Source: Bacillus sp. RO1 (GTDB lineage: Bacteria > Bacillota > Bacilli > Bacillales > Bacillaceae_I). Taken from it: 64,000 bases of DNA. How positions within the stretch are numbered: the first letter of the stretch is position 1; the number at the start of each line of letters is the position of its first letter. Position numbers and translations under genes: made by a program. A model generated the notes under the pieces. The model was not told where the DNA came from. It did no database searches and worked only from the letters and a program-made list of their open reading frames with translations. Shown in pieces: positions 45,549-53,936 of the stretch. The DNA lies in contig NZ_JAAZWB010000077.1 in the NCBI RefSeq assembly GCF_012524115.1, positions 62,001 through 126,000 on the forward strand, read 5' to 3'.

Positions 45549-45999
45549 CCCTTTCCACCTGCTCTCCTTGTACATACTTTGTCATGAAGACGGTAACGCC
45601 TTGATTGCTGTGCACCTTCACATCATCCATCAGCGTTTGGATTAAGAATAATCCTAACCCTCCTTCTGGCAAAGTTTCTACTGGTTGGGACCCGGTGTAT
45701 GGACCTAACCCTTCCCTTACTTTGTCAAAATCAAAGCTTCGTCCATTGTCAGCTACCACTAACTCGAGTCGGTCTTTATAAATACCGAATCCGATTCGAA
45801 TATTTCCTTTTTCATCTTGCTTATAAGCATGCTCTACCGCATTGGTGCACGCTTCACTTAATGCTATTTTAATATCTTCAATTTCATCGTATGAGAAGCC
45901 CATACGATTTGCAATCCCAGATAGAGTAAGACGGATAACTCCTACATACTCTGCTTTTGCCGGAAAAGCCATTTCTATATAGTCATAAGCCCGGTTCAT
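45523..45999 (-). CDS. rsbW: Anti-sigma factor and kinase RsbW
   Basis: 158 residues, HATPase_c (GHKL) fold. N box IALSEACTNAVEHAYK, G1 box VVADNGRSFDF, G2 box LPEGGLGLFLIQTLMD. It binds SigB or phosphorylates and binds RsbV, by partner switching. AGGTGGGGG ribosome site; 47 bases after rsbV. Confidence 0.95.
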   Translation of the reverse strand: MNRAYDYIEMAFPAKAEYVGVIRLTLSGIANRMGFSYDEIEDIKIALSEACTNAVEHAYKQDEKGNIRIGFGIYKDRLELVVADNGRSFDFDKVREGLGPYTGSQPVETLPEGGLGLFLIQTLMDDVKVHSNQGVTVFMTKYVQGEQVERDAESISVQ

Positions 46000-46046
46000 T
46001 GTTCCCCCACCTTTAAGTGAACTTATTTAACGGCTGCTAAAAGAGC

Positions 46047-46355
46047 CTATTGAATTTCCATGATTCCTGCTAAACCAGTAATATCAAACAATCTCTTTAA
46101 ACGATCCGATAAACCTACCAGACGAAAGACACCATCGTTTGCTTTTACAGTTTTAAAGAAACCTACAAACATCCCTAAGCCTGTGCTGTCCATATAATTA
46201 ACATTGGATAAATCAAATACTAGTTCCCCAGCGAATCCTTCTAATAGAGGGGCAACCTTTTCCTTTACTTTTGGAGCAGTATAGGCATCTATTTCCCCTT
46301 CCAGGAAGACAAGCGTCTGATTTAACTCTTCTTTTATTTGAATGTCCATATTCAT
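46047..46355 (-). CDS. rsbV: Anti-anti-sigma factor RsbV
   Basis: 102 residues, STAS fold. The phosphorylated Ser is S57 in NYMDSTGLGMFVG. Unphosphorylated RsbV captures RsbW and frees SigB. The start follows GAGGTGA by 7 bases. The sigma-B promoter just upstream makes rsbV-rsbW-sigB-rsbX autoregulated. Confidence 0.95.
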   Translation of the reverse strand: MNMDIQIKEELNQTLVFLEGEIDAYTAPKVKEKVAPLLEGFAGELVFDLSNVNYMDSTGLGMFVGFFKTVKANDGVFRLVGLSDRLKRLFDITGLAGIMEIQ

Positions 46356-46412
46356 TCTTTCGTCACCTCAAACATGAATTAGAATTCCACTTTTAGGTCA
46401 TCCCAATACTAA

Positions 46413-46437
46413 ATACCCGCTTCTCAAACATTTAAAC
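46413..46437 (-). promoter_or_regulatory. Internal sigma-B promoter of rsbVW-sigB-rsbX
   Basis: Minus strand -35 GTTTAA (46437-46432), 13-base spacer, -10 GGGTAT (46418-46413): an exact consensus match. The last three bases of the -35 (TAA) are the rsbU stop codon. Confidence 0.93.
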
Positions 46438-47439
46438 CTTTCTTTTTAAAATTATTAAAGTAAAGTCATCTCTGAGCTGAAAGTCCTGAATTTTCTCCAG
46501 GTCTCTGTATACAAGCTCTACAATGGCTTGAGGCGGCAGGTCAATATATGACCGTATTAAATCTATTATTTTATCAACCTCGATAAATCCTTCCTCCGTA
46601 CGGCACTCTGTCACCCCATCCGAGAAAAGGATCACCATATCATCAACTTCAATTCTCTTTTCATACTGTTGATAGGTTGCAAGTCTGTCAATACCAAGAA
46701 CAAGCCCTCTGGCATCCAGCTCATAAAATTCATTTTTCTTCGCATCGAAATACAACGGTGGTTCATGCCCCGCAGAAGAGAATGAGAAGAGGTGTTTGTG
46801 AAGGTCATACATCCCGTAGAACATGGTGATGAACATGCTCGCGTCCACATTTTGTTCAACCACTCTATTTAAATTCCCAAGCACATAGCTTGGAGCAACT
46901 CTAGTATCTGGTAAACTATCCATGGCATATTTAATCATACTCATACACATCGCAGCCGGGATGCCTTTACCGATGACATCCGCAATAGCCACACTGAACG
47001 AATCTTTCTCGTTATGGACAAAATGGTAATAATCTCCGCTCATATGTTTAGCAGGTACACTGATCGCACCGATCTCTACTGAGTCCGTTTCAGGGATCTT
47101 CGTTTCAAGTAGAGTTTGTTGGACATTTGCTGCAATTTCAATCTCCGTCTGAATTTCCTGTTGTCGGTGACGGAGGCTTTGGTGCTCCCTGTAAGCAATG
47201 CCATAGCCGATCATCACTTCAAGTAAAAAGTCCAAGGAATGCAGTATATTGTCTGGGATGTCCGGAGAAAGATCTTGCAACATGGATTTATGGACACTGA
47301 TAATTTCTTCCGGTGAAATTTTCTCCCCAAGCAATCTGCGACTGAACTCCTGTCCTTTGTAGAGAGCTTCCTCGGACTGGCGATTTAAATAGGCAGAGAG
47401 TATTTCTTTATATTCTGATTCAAGTTTTTCGTAATTCAT
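46432..47439 (-). CDS. rsbU: Phosphatase RsbU
   Basis: 335 residues: N-terminal helical RsbT-binding domain (1-85), linker QTEIEIAANVQQTLLETKIPETD, and C-terminal PP2C (SpoIIE-like) domain with AIADVIGKGIPAAM near 170 and FSDGVTECR near 285. Activated by RsbT, it dephosphorylates RsbV in environmental stress. Its stop codon is part of the following sigma-B promoter. Confidence 0.95.
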   Translation of the reverse strand: MNYEKLESEYKEILSAYLNRQSEEALYKGQEFSRRLLGEKISPEEIISVHKSMLQDLSPDIPDNILHSLDFLLEVMIGYGIAYREHQSLRHRQQEIQTEIEIAANVQQTLLETKIPETDSVEIGAISVPAKHMSGDYYHFVHNEKDSFSVAIADVIGKGIPAAMCMSMIKYAMDSLPDTRVAPSYVLGNLNRVVEQNVDASMFITMFYGMYDLHKHLFSFSSAGHEPPLYFDAKKNEFYELDARGLVLGIDRLATYQQYEKRIEVDDMVILFSDGVTECRTEEGFIEVDKIIDLIRSYIDLPPQAIVELVYRDLEKIQDFQLRDDFTLIILKRKV

Positions 47440-47454
47440 GGGTTATCCCCCCTT

Positions 47455-47856
47455 CTAGCGAACCCACTTTACGGCATGAATCGTCGTTCCTTCTCCAGAT
47501 GTAGAATCAATCTGAAACGAGTCCATTAACCGCTTTACTCCAGGCAATCCGGCTCCAAGGCCACCTGAAGTGGAATAACCATCCTCCATTACCTGTCGGA
47601 TGTCTGAAATTCCGGGACCATCATCTGTGGCTATCACTTTTAGTCCTCTTTTTCCGTACTCATCCATTTCTTCTACACAAATTTGACCTGTACCTGCATA
47701 CAAATAGATATTTCGAGCCAACTCCGAAATCGCGGTAGTTATCCTCGCTTGGTCTACTGTTCCGAAACCCAGATCTTTGGCAACATTCCTACCCATTTGC
47801 CGGGCAGCTACGATGTCCCATTCGTTTCTTATTTTTACACAGGATTGGACAGTCAT
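47455..47856 (-). CDS. rsbT: Switch kinase RsbT
   Basis: 133 residues, GHKL kinase. TAISELARNIYLYA (N box), ATDDGPGISDI (G1), STSGGLGAGLPGVKRLMD (G2). It phosphorylates RsbR and RsbS in the stressosome and activates RsbU. Two ATGs in a row; the second gives a better spacing from GGGGGAG and the same length as in B. subtilis. Confidence 0.95.
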   Translation of the reverse strand: MTVQSCVKIRNEWDIVAARQMGRNVAKDLGFGTVDQARITTAISELARNIYLYAGTGQICVEEMDEYGKRGLKVIATDDGPGISDIRQVMEDGYSTSGGLGAGLPGVKRLMDSFQIDSTSGEGTTIHAVKWVR

Positions 47857-47859
47857 CAT

Positions 47860-48216
47860 TTACTCCCCCAGTTCCTGTTGTAATTTCTCTAGACCCTTTT
47901 CTAAATCTAATGCCGTGAACACTTCATCTAACTGAATTCCAAGTTCAACTAAAGTGATGGCTACAGCAGGTTGAATACCTGTCAGAACGACTTGCGCTCC
48001 CATAAGCTTTGACATGCTGATGACATCTCCAAGCACTTTGGCAATAAATGAATCAATCATATCAACGGAGGTCAAGTCAATGACTACTCCATTAGCACCT
48101 GTTTCATGTATTCTATTTAGAAGATCTTCTTGAAATTGCAACGCAGTTTGATCATCTAATTCCCATTGAATGGATATTAAAAGGCAATTGTGAAGCTTTA
48201 GAATAGGTATTCTCAC
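47860..48216 (-). CDS. rsbS: Stressosome scaffold RsbS
   Basis: 118 residues, single STAS domain. The phosphorylated Ser is S56 in [13 protein letters not shown]. It forms the stressosome core with RsbR and binds RsbT. It overlaps rsbR by 4 bases. Confidence 0.94.
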   Translation of the reverse strand: MRIPILKLHNCLLISIQWELDDQTALQFQEDLLNRIHETGANGVVIDLTSVDMIDSFIAKVLGDVISMSKLMGAQVVLTGIQPAVAITLVELGIQLDEVFTALDLEKGLEKLQQELGE

Positions 48217-49040
48217 TCTTGATCCCCCACAGTCACAATTTGTCTATTTGTCATTTCAAGTGCTGTCTCAATCCCTTTTTTCAAGGAATTCTTCGTGATA
48301 ATTTGGTCTAGATTAATTCCCAAATTGACGATAGTTTGGGCAATTTCAGGACGAATGCCAACCAATAAGCATTTCGCACCGACAAGTCTAACCGCCTCAG
48401 CAGCCTGAATAATATGGTGAGCTACCATGGTATCGACTACAGGTACACCTGTAATATCAATCAGAACCACTTCCGCACGGTGTTTCACCACACCTTGAAG
48501 GAGGTTTTCCATGATTTGTCTTGCGCGTTCTGTGTCAATAGTACCAACAAGCGGCATGACTGAGATCTTGTCAAACACCGGGATAAGAGGCGCCGCTAAT
48601 TCTTGTAACGCGATTTTTTGCATGGAAACCGTGTGCTCCCACGAACCTGTATACGATTTTAAAATTTCATTATTTACCGGACGTAGCCATTGTTCAAAAT
48701 CGTAAATTAAAGAGACTTTACGACTGTCATCGACCTGTTCTGTCATTCCTTCATAAACAATTTTCCCAAAAAGCGATAAGCCTTCCGTTACATATACAAG
48801 CGGCCAGCCAAAACGAACAATCTTCTCAGCAAAGTCGTTCAACACATTTGATAGGTCGTCGGAGTTTTTGCTGATATTATTCAAAAGCAAATTGATGTAT
48901 TCACGGCTTGTACTTAAATAGACTTTATCAGAGATAGCCTTAAACTCTTTCTTTTCGCCGATCTCGTCCATACCATTAATCCACTGATTAAAGATTGTTT
49001 CGCGATTTTCCTCAATGTAATTAATTATCTCTTGATTCAT
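48213..49040 (-). CDS. rsbR: Stressosome co-antagonist RsbR
   Basis: 275 residues: N-terminal non-heme globin-like sensory domain and C-terminal STAS domain. Regulatory threonines are at T170 (GTIDTERA) and T204 ([12 protein letters not shown]), corresponding to T171 and T205 of B. subtilis RsbRA. First gene of the eight-gene operon. No extra RsbR paralogue is in the window. Confidence 0.94.
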   Translation of the reverse strand: MNQEIINYIEENRETIFNQWINGMDEIGEKKEFKAISDKVYLSTSREYINLLLNNISKNSDDLSNVLNDFAEKIVRFGWPLVYVTEGLSLFGKIVYEGMTEQVDDSRKVSLIYDFEQWLRPVNNEILKSYTGSWEHTVSMQKIALQELAAPLIPVFDKISVMPLVGTIDTERARQIMENLLQGVVKHRAEVVLIDITGVPVVDTMVAHHIIQAAEAVRLVGAKCLLVGIRPEIAQTIVNLGINLDQIITKNSLKKGIETALEMTNRQIVTVGDQE

Positions 49041-49110
49041 TATCCCGGCTCCTTTATTCGGTAATAGATATATTCAAAAAATTTACAATAATTATAGCTA
49101 TACTAATACC

Positions 49111-49140
49111 ACTATAAATTTTTATCATTTTAAAAGTCAA
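49111..49140 (-). promoter_or_regulatory. Sigma-A promoter of the rsb operon
   Basis: Minus strand -35 TTGACT (49140-49135), 18-base spacer, -10 TATAGT (49116-49111), about 70 bases before rsbR. Confidence 0.65.
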
Positions 49141-49251
49141 ATATGTTTAATCCCAATCTACCCATAATTGTGGTTTATTTACCTATTTTTGGTGGTATTT
49201 CTGTAGGAAAGGGGACGATATTTAACGCTGCTGTTCATTAGATTTGTACAT

Positions 49252-49278
49252 ATGGCTTTACTCCAATCAACAGCTAGA
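49252..49278 (-). repeat. Fragment of the intergenic repeat (R8)
   Basis: GGCTTTACTCCAATCAACAG is the right end of the reverse-orientation repeat; the rest is gone. It lies in the 315-base rsbR-ndoA gap, which also holds the rsb promoter and the ndoA terminator. Confidence 0.5.
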
Positions 49279-49301
49279 GTGCGTATCACTGCAAAATAAA
49301 A

Positions 49302-49329
49302 AAGCTACTCACCTGCTTGTGAATAGCTT
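49302..49329 (-). terminator. ndoA terminator
   Basis: Minus strand AAGCTATTCAC/GTGAGTAGCTT followed by TTTTATTTT. Confidence 0.88.
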
Positions 49330-49355
49330 CTTATCGATAAAACGGATTTAACATA

Positions 49356-49706
49356 TTAAAAGTCAATAAGTCCTAAGCTTATTTGAAGCGCCTCATCCAC
49401 TTTGTCCATCATCTCTTCGTCAAGATGAGTAATTTTGTCCGTTAACCTTTGTTTATCAATTGTTCGAATTTGTTCGAGCAGAATAACAGAGTCACGTTCA
49501 AAACCGTAACGCTTCGCATCGATTTCTACATGAGTTGGGAGTTTGGCTTTTTGGATTTGAGCAGTAATGGCAGCTACTATAACGGTCGGGCTAAATCGAT
49601 TTCCGATATCATTTTGGATGACAAGTACTGGTCGAACGCCTCCTTGCTCAGACCCAACAACCGGGGATAAATCAGCAAAATAAACGTCACCGCGTTTGAC
49701 AATCAA
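49356..49706 (-). CDS. ndoA: Endoribonuclease toxin NdoA (MazF family)
   Basis: 116 residues. The start [23 protein letters not shown] and catalytic R25 and T48 are as in B. subtilis MazF/EndoA, which cuts RNA at UACAU. Paired with ndoAI 4 bases upstream. The order alr-ndoAI-ndoA-rsbR is that of B. subtilis, and ndoA has been linked there to sigma-B operon activity. Confidence 0.96.
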   Translation of the reverse strand: MIVKRGDVYFADLSPVVGSEQGGVRPVLVIQNDIGNRFSPTVIVAAITAQIQKAKLPTHVEIDAKRYGFERDSVILLEQIRTIDKQRLTDKITHLDEEMMDKVDEALQISLGLIDF

Positions 49707-49710
49707 ATGA

Positions 49711-49992
49711 TTACCCCCCGCTAACTAAGCGTTCAACCGTATGCTCCGCCTCATATTCAGCCAAGAAAGCTTCAGATGCAATGTTTAAATTGATTTTAGA
49801 CATTTCCATGTAGCCACGTCTCATGGACTCGCGAATTTGGCGCTTTTTGCGCTCGCGAAGATACATCTTTGTTGCTTGAAAGATTAATTCATTTCGATTG
49901 CCGTTTTCTTGTTTTACCAAACCATCTAATTCCGACACTAAGTTTTGAGGTAATCGAATCAAGATTTCAGTTGTTGCGCTGGATTCAGACAC
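49711..49992 (-). CDS. ndoAI: Antitoxin NdoAI (MazE-like, ribbon-helix-helix)
   Basis: 93 residues from GTG at 49992, which follows TTGGAGG by 8 bases. A TTG five codons upstream lies inside the ribosome site and is rejected; the 93-residue length equals B. subtilis EndoAI. N-terminal RHH DNA-binding domain ([18 protein letters not shown]) and C-terminal toxin-binding tail ([27 protein letters not shown]). Confidence 0.94.
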   Translation of the reverse strand: MSESSATTEILIRLPQNLVSELDGLVKQENGNRNELIFQATKMYLRERKKRQIRESMRRGYMEMSKINLNIASEAFLAEYEAEHTVERLVSGG

Positions 49993-50137
49993 AGCATACA
50001 CCTCCAAGAACTACAGACACATAATACTATTCCATATTCCATAATACCATCATTGCTGTTAATTGCAAAGTCCATTTAGCGAATTCTTCTCTATTATCAC
50101 TATATAATCTCTTTTTTATGCAGAAAATTACCATTTA

Positions 50138-51307
50138 CTATTCTAATGGTTTGTCTTGCAAATAGTTTCTCACTTCCATTATACTCCCATCGCGCCAAAA
50201 CATGCGGGGTACCCGGTAACTGATCATACACGGCACCTCGTAATTAATGGTATCAAGCTTTGCCGCTACATCGTTGGAGCTGATCTTCTTCCCGTCCTGC
50301 TCGCCGATAAGTGTCACTTTGGTACCGATCGGAAGTTCATGAGGCAATTTTATCATAAATTGATCCATGCAAATCCTTCCAACAATTGGAGCGAGTTTCC
50401 CGTCTACAAGAATGTTCATCCCTTGCAATTTTCTGATCCAACCGTCTGCATAGCCAACAGGCACCGTTCCGATCCACTCTTCTTCTTTTGTTGTGTAGGT
50501 AGCTCCATAGCTGACACTTTCCCCGATCGATAATTTTTTGACATGTACGAGTTTGGTATGCAAGGAAAAGGCCTCTTTTAACGGAAAAGGTAATTCTGGT
50601 TCCATCTCCGGTGATGGGGTCAATCCATACATAGCAATCCCTACGCGCACCGCGTTGAAGATCCTCTTTGGAAATCTTAGCGTTGTAGCACTGTTGCCGC
50701 AATGGATCATCGGGATGGCGTGTTGGTTTGTTATTCTGTTCAGTAATGTGTGAAACCTTTCAAACTGTTGTTCCACATAATCTGATTGCAACTCATCCGC
50801 GGTAGCAAAGTGCGTGTAAATCCCTTCCATTTGCAGGTTGGGGGCTTTTTCAACCAACTCTAAAATTTGCGTTACTTCTTCTTGAGTTCGCGCACCTATC
50901 CTTCCCATGCCAGTATCAAGTTTCAGATGCAGCTTCACCACTTCACTACCGTGATAGGCAACACTAGCTTCCTCAACCCATTCTTGACGGAAAACCGTAA
51001 GCGTAATATTTTCCTTAGCAGCAAGCGGCAGATCGGATACCCTTGAAGCACCCAGCACAAGGATTGGTGCTGTTATTCCTTGCTGCCTTAAAGACATCGC
51101 CTCGTCCAAAAAGGATACAGCAAGATACTTCGCACCCGCTTCCAAAGCGACATTTGCAACTTGCGCGTCTCCATGCCCATAAGCATTCGCCTTAACAACC
51201 GCAATCACCGTAACATCCTTTGTCACATGCTCCTGTATCGCTTGCACATTCTCATAAATACAATCCAAATCTACCTCAACCCACGTATCCCTATGAAAGC
51301 TCGACAT
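50138..51307 (-). CDS. alr: Alanine racemase Alr
   Basis: 389 residues, fold type III PLP enzyme. PLP Lys K39 in AVVKANAYGHG; catalytic Tyr in ESVSYGATYTT near 268; GRICMDQFMI near 310. It makes D-alanine for peptidoglycan. Upstream of ndoAI-ndoA by about 145 bases. Confidence 0.96.
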   Translation of the reverse strand: MSSFHRDTWVEVDLDCIYENVQAIQEHVTKDVTVIAVVKANAYGHGDAQVANVALEAGAKYLAVSFLDEAMSLRQQGITAPILVLGASRVSDLPLAAKENITLTVFRQEWVEEASVAYHGSEVVKLHLKLDTGMGRIGARTQEEVTQILELVEKAPNLQMEGIYTHFATADELQSDYVEQQFERFHTLLNRITNQHAIPMIHCGNSATTLRFPKRIFNAVRVGIAMYGLTPSPEMEPELPFPLKEAFSLHTKLVHVKKLSIGESVSYGATYTTKEEEWIGTVPVGYADGWIRKLQGMNILVDGKLAPIVGRICMDQFMIKLPHELPIGTKVTLIGEQDGKKISSNDVAAKLDTINYEVPCMISYRVPRMFWRDGSIMEVRNYLQDKPLE

Positions 51308-51402
51308 CTACCTAAGCACTTCCTTTACCAATCTACAACCTCAAATTAATATGTTCCTATCATAACGAAAAAATCCCCGAAAGTCATGTGAAGAACGGCC
51401 CC

Positions 51403-51442
51403 TTCGACATGAAGAGGGAAAATCCTTTGGGGGTCTGACCCC
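51403..51442 (-). repeat. GGGGTCAGACCCC element, copy 3
   Basis: Minus strand GGGGTCAGACCCC (51442-51430), then CAAAGGATTTT, then ATGTCGAA (51410-51403), 32 bases after the palindrome start. It follows the ydcC terminator. Confidence 0.75.
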
Positions 51443-51460
51443 TTTTCACAAAAAAAATAC

Positions 51461-51481
51461 AGGCCCGTCTGCAACGGGCCT
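51461..51481 (-). terminator. ydcC terminator
   Basis: Minus strand AGGCCCGT/ACGGGCCT hairpin followed by GTATTTTTTTT. Confidence 0.88.
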
Positions 51482-51495
51482 GCTAGGTTGTTTGG

Positions 51496-52527
51496 TTATT
51501 TGATGGCTGCGCCTTGGACGGAGCGGGCGACCATGAGCATTTCTTCTTGGGTGAGGTCTTTGGATGCAAGGGTGAAGTCCACGCCTTGGTAGGTCCAGGT
51601 TAGGCTGTTTTCTGTCATGGCGCCGACTGTGAAGCCTAGGTCAGCTGGGTTACCGTTGACAAGCTGTGATGTCGGCACTTCCGAGTTACGCGCTTTCTCT
51701 TGGATCAACGTGAAGGTCTTCGTGCCTTCATAAGTCATGACGACACGTTTTCCATTCGCTGTTTCCACGACGGTTTCTTCTTTAAGGTCCGTACCTGCAG
51801 GCGTATCAAGCGGTGTCATGGCGGAAAACTCATCTGACTCTTCTGTCACAGGTCCAGATGCAGGCAGCTCCAAGCTTGCACGAGCACCAGTCATATTCTT
51901 TTTCACATCAAATGCATCAGCATCAAAGCTTGCATCAAATTTGAAATCAGAGAACTCTACAAGAACCAATGGTTTTTTATCAGGATCCATCACTTTTACT
52001 GAAACAGGTGACAAGTCCTTTTTGCTCAATGTAATTTCTTGAGTCGGAAGGAGCTTATTATTTTGGTAGTTCGTTTTCGTTTCAAATACATAATGTTCTT
52101 CTGTCGCAGTGAACGTTGCTTCCGGATCATTCTTAATGTCATTTACAAGCGACTCAAACAGATAGGCTTGGCTGCTGTTTTGCGGCCATTCGCTGTGGAA
52201 ACGGAAGCTTTTGTTCAGCGCCGGCGTCAAAACGAATACACCCTCATCATTACGGATGATGATCTGACTTTGATCCTTTTCCGCATTCTTCAAATTCACT
52301 TTGTAATAGTTCGGTTTGTTATGCCCGATTTGCACCTCGTACACTTGTGGTTCCGCACCAGTTTGAAGGGTCATTTTCGCATTCGATTCATACCCTTTCA
52401 TCTCTTCTACTTTCGCACTAAGAGAAGCTGTTACATCTTCTTTCGATTTTGTACCGCACCCTGCGAGAACAAGGATACTCACAAGGCCAACCACTACCAA
52501 TAGCCATGCTTTTCTCAAATTATTCAT
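51496..52527 (-). CDS. ydcC: YdcC-type sporulation lipoprotein (LolA-like fold)
   Basis: 343 residues. N-terminal signal peptide with lipobox LAGC near 24. The middle resembles the LolA/DUF4367 fold (KPNYYKVNLKNAEKDQSQIIIRN, LTPALNKSFRF), with a C-terminal DUF4367 domain ending VQGAAIK. YdcC of B. subtilis is made under sigma-E in the mother cell. The start at 52527 follows AAGG by 8 bases; a 5-codon longer form has no ribosome site. Adjacent to alr as in B. subtilis. Confidence 0.88.
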   Translation of the reverse strand: MNNLRKAWLLVVVGLVSILVLAGCGTKSKEDVTASLSAKVEEMKGYESNAKMTLQTGAEPQVYEVQIGHNKPNYYKVNLKNAEKDQSQIIIRNDEGVFVLTPALNKSFRFHSEWPQNSSQAYLFESLVNDIKNDPEATFTATEEHYVFETKTNYQNNKLLPTQEITLSKKDLSPVSVKVMDPDKKPLVLVEFSDFKFDASFDADAFDVKKNMTGARASLELPASGPVTEESDEFSAMTPLDTPAGTDLKEETVVETANGKRVVMTYEGTKTFTLIQEKARNSEVPTSQLVNGNPADLGFTVGAMTENSLTWTYQGVDFTLASKDLTQEEMLMVARSVQGAAIK

Positions 52528-52681
52528 CCCCTTTGCCTTCATTACATGATTATCTTAGAGAAAAGTGAGAGTGCAGAGATACCGGACCATCCTGTATGAC
52601 GCAGGTTGGCTGGAGCTCTACTTGTACACCTTGTCTCCTTTCTGAACTATGTATATGAGCAAGCTTTGGGGAATATGCAGA

Positions 52682-53047
52682 CTAGCTTGACAAGCTTTCG
52701 ATAATTACTTGCGCGATGGCGTATTGTTCACTATGAGATATGGACAGGTGGACATTACTATCTTCCATGTGAGGCTCAGAAAAATACGGCCTCCCTTTTT
52801 CTGTTGAAACAATTGTCATGTCCTGAAAACTTAATTCTTTTCCAATCCCGGTTCCTTTCGCTTTAGAAAAGGCCTCCTTTGCAGCAAAACGACCTGCAAG
52901 GAATTCCACTTTTCGTTTCTCACTAAGCGTAAAAAACCTTTCTTTCTCTAGCGGTGTGAGGATACGGTCCACAAAGCTGGGCTGGCGATTCATCAATTTC
53001 TCTATGCGGGCAAGATCCACAATGTCTACTCCAGTTCCGATAATCAT
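52682..53047 (-). CDS. acpS: Holo-acyl carrier protein synthase AcpS
   Basis: 121 residues. Metal ligands D8 ([12 protein letters not shown]) and E58 ([10 protein letters not shown]) and the [10 protein letters not shown] segment are present. It transfers the phosphopantetheine arm to ACP. The start at 53047 matches the family N-terminus [10 protein letters not shown]; seven extra codons upstream lack a ribosome site. Divergent from the rhomboid gene. Confidence 0.95.
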   Translation of the reverse strand: MIIGTGVDIVDLARIEKLMNRQPSFVDRILTPLEKERFFTLSEKRKVEFLAGRFAAKEAFSKAKGTGIGKELSFQDMTIVSTEKGRPYFSEPHMEDSNVHLSISHSEQYAIAQVIIESLSS

Positions 53048-53164
53048 ACTTTGACCAACCTCTTTCATATAGTAATGATATATTTTCTGATTCTCTTAAA
53101 AGACTTTTCAGTGCCAACATGGTAATCTGAGAAGAGCCTATTTAAAGAAGAAAGGGTGAAGCGG

Positions 53165-53878
53165 ATGTTCGTCCGAACGGAAAACTTTCGTACTTTTAGA
53201 AGATTATATCCTATTATTACCACAATTGTTGCCATCCATCTTATTCTATGGCTGGTTGTTCAATTTTCGGCAACCGTCCTTAATTTTACAGTTGGATTCA
53301 ATCTATTTATATGGCAAGGAGAGTGGTGGAGGCTGGTAACTCCGATTTTCCTGCATGCCAGCTTGACTCACTTCTTATTTAATTCCCTTTCTCTTGTGCT
53401 GTTCGGACCTGCCGTAGAGCGAATGCTAGGAAAAGTGAAGTTCATCATTTTCTATTTGCTCGGAGGAATCTTAGCAAACGTTGCCACCTTACTATTAAAA
53501 CATGACACTTACAGTCATCTTGGCGCTTCTGGTGCCATCTTTGCGATTTTCGGCCTCTATTTTTATATGGTGTTCCTGCGACCAGACCTATTGGATCGAG
53601 CAAATTCCCAGGTTATCCTAACCATTCTAGGAGTCGGGCTTGTAATGACCTTCCTAAACTCCAATATCAATGTGATTGCCCACTTATTCGGGTTCTTCGC
53701 CGGTACGGTTTTAGCACCTTTCTTCTTAGGAAGAGGGCCGGCTACATCACCAAGATCGTTGCGCGCCATATTTCCTAACATCGGTAGACCAAGCGCACCA
53801 AGGAGCGGAAAGCAAAATATCTTTTGGATTGTGTTGGTCGTACTAGTGCTGTTCGGAATACTTTCACGGTTCATGTAA
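53165..53878 (+). CDS. Rhomboid family intramembrane serine protease (YdcA-type)
   Basis: 237 residues, six helices. Catalytic Ser in GASGAIFA near 121 and His in INVIAHLFGFFAG near 170; HASLTHFLFNSLSL carries the oxyanion Asn. The family cleaves membrane-embedded substrates; the substrate is unknown. ATG at 53165, after AGGG, is preferred to GTG three codons earlier. The C-terminal tail ends in a seventh hydrophobic segment. Confidence 0.92.
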   Translation: MFVRTENFRTFRRLYPIITTIVAIHLILWLVVQFSATVLNFTVGFNLFIWQGEWWRLVTPIFLHASLTHFLFNSLSLVLFGPAVERMLGKVKFIIFYLLGGILANVATLLLKHDTYSHLGASGAIFAIFGLYFYMVFLRPDLLDRANSQVILTILGVGLVMTFLNSNINVIAHLFGFFAGTVLAPFFLGRGPATSPRSLRAIFPNIGRPSAPRSGKQNIFWIVLVVLVLFGILSRFM

Positions 53879-53894
53879 TTTCATGTTCAAAAAC

Positions 53895-53936
53895 AAAAGC
53901 AAGGGGTGTCACATCACATGACATCTCCTTGCTTTT
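53895..53936. terminator. Bidirectional terminator between rhomboid gene and ydbT
   Basis: AAAGCAAGG/CCTTGCTTT arms with an inner TGTCA/TGACA pair; the ydbT stop codon lies in the loop. Confidence 0.85.

Noticed and set aside
49143-49241. 32-codon plus-strand ORF in the rsbR-ndoA gap
   Set aside because: There is no ribosome site and it starts at the rsb operon promoter; probably chance.
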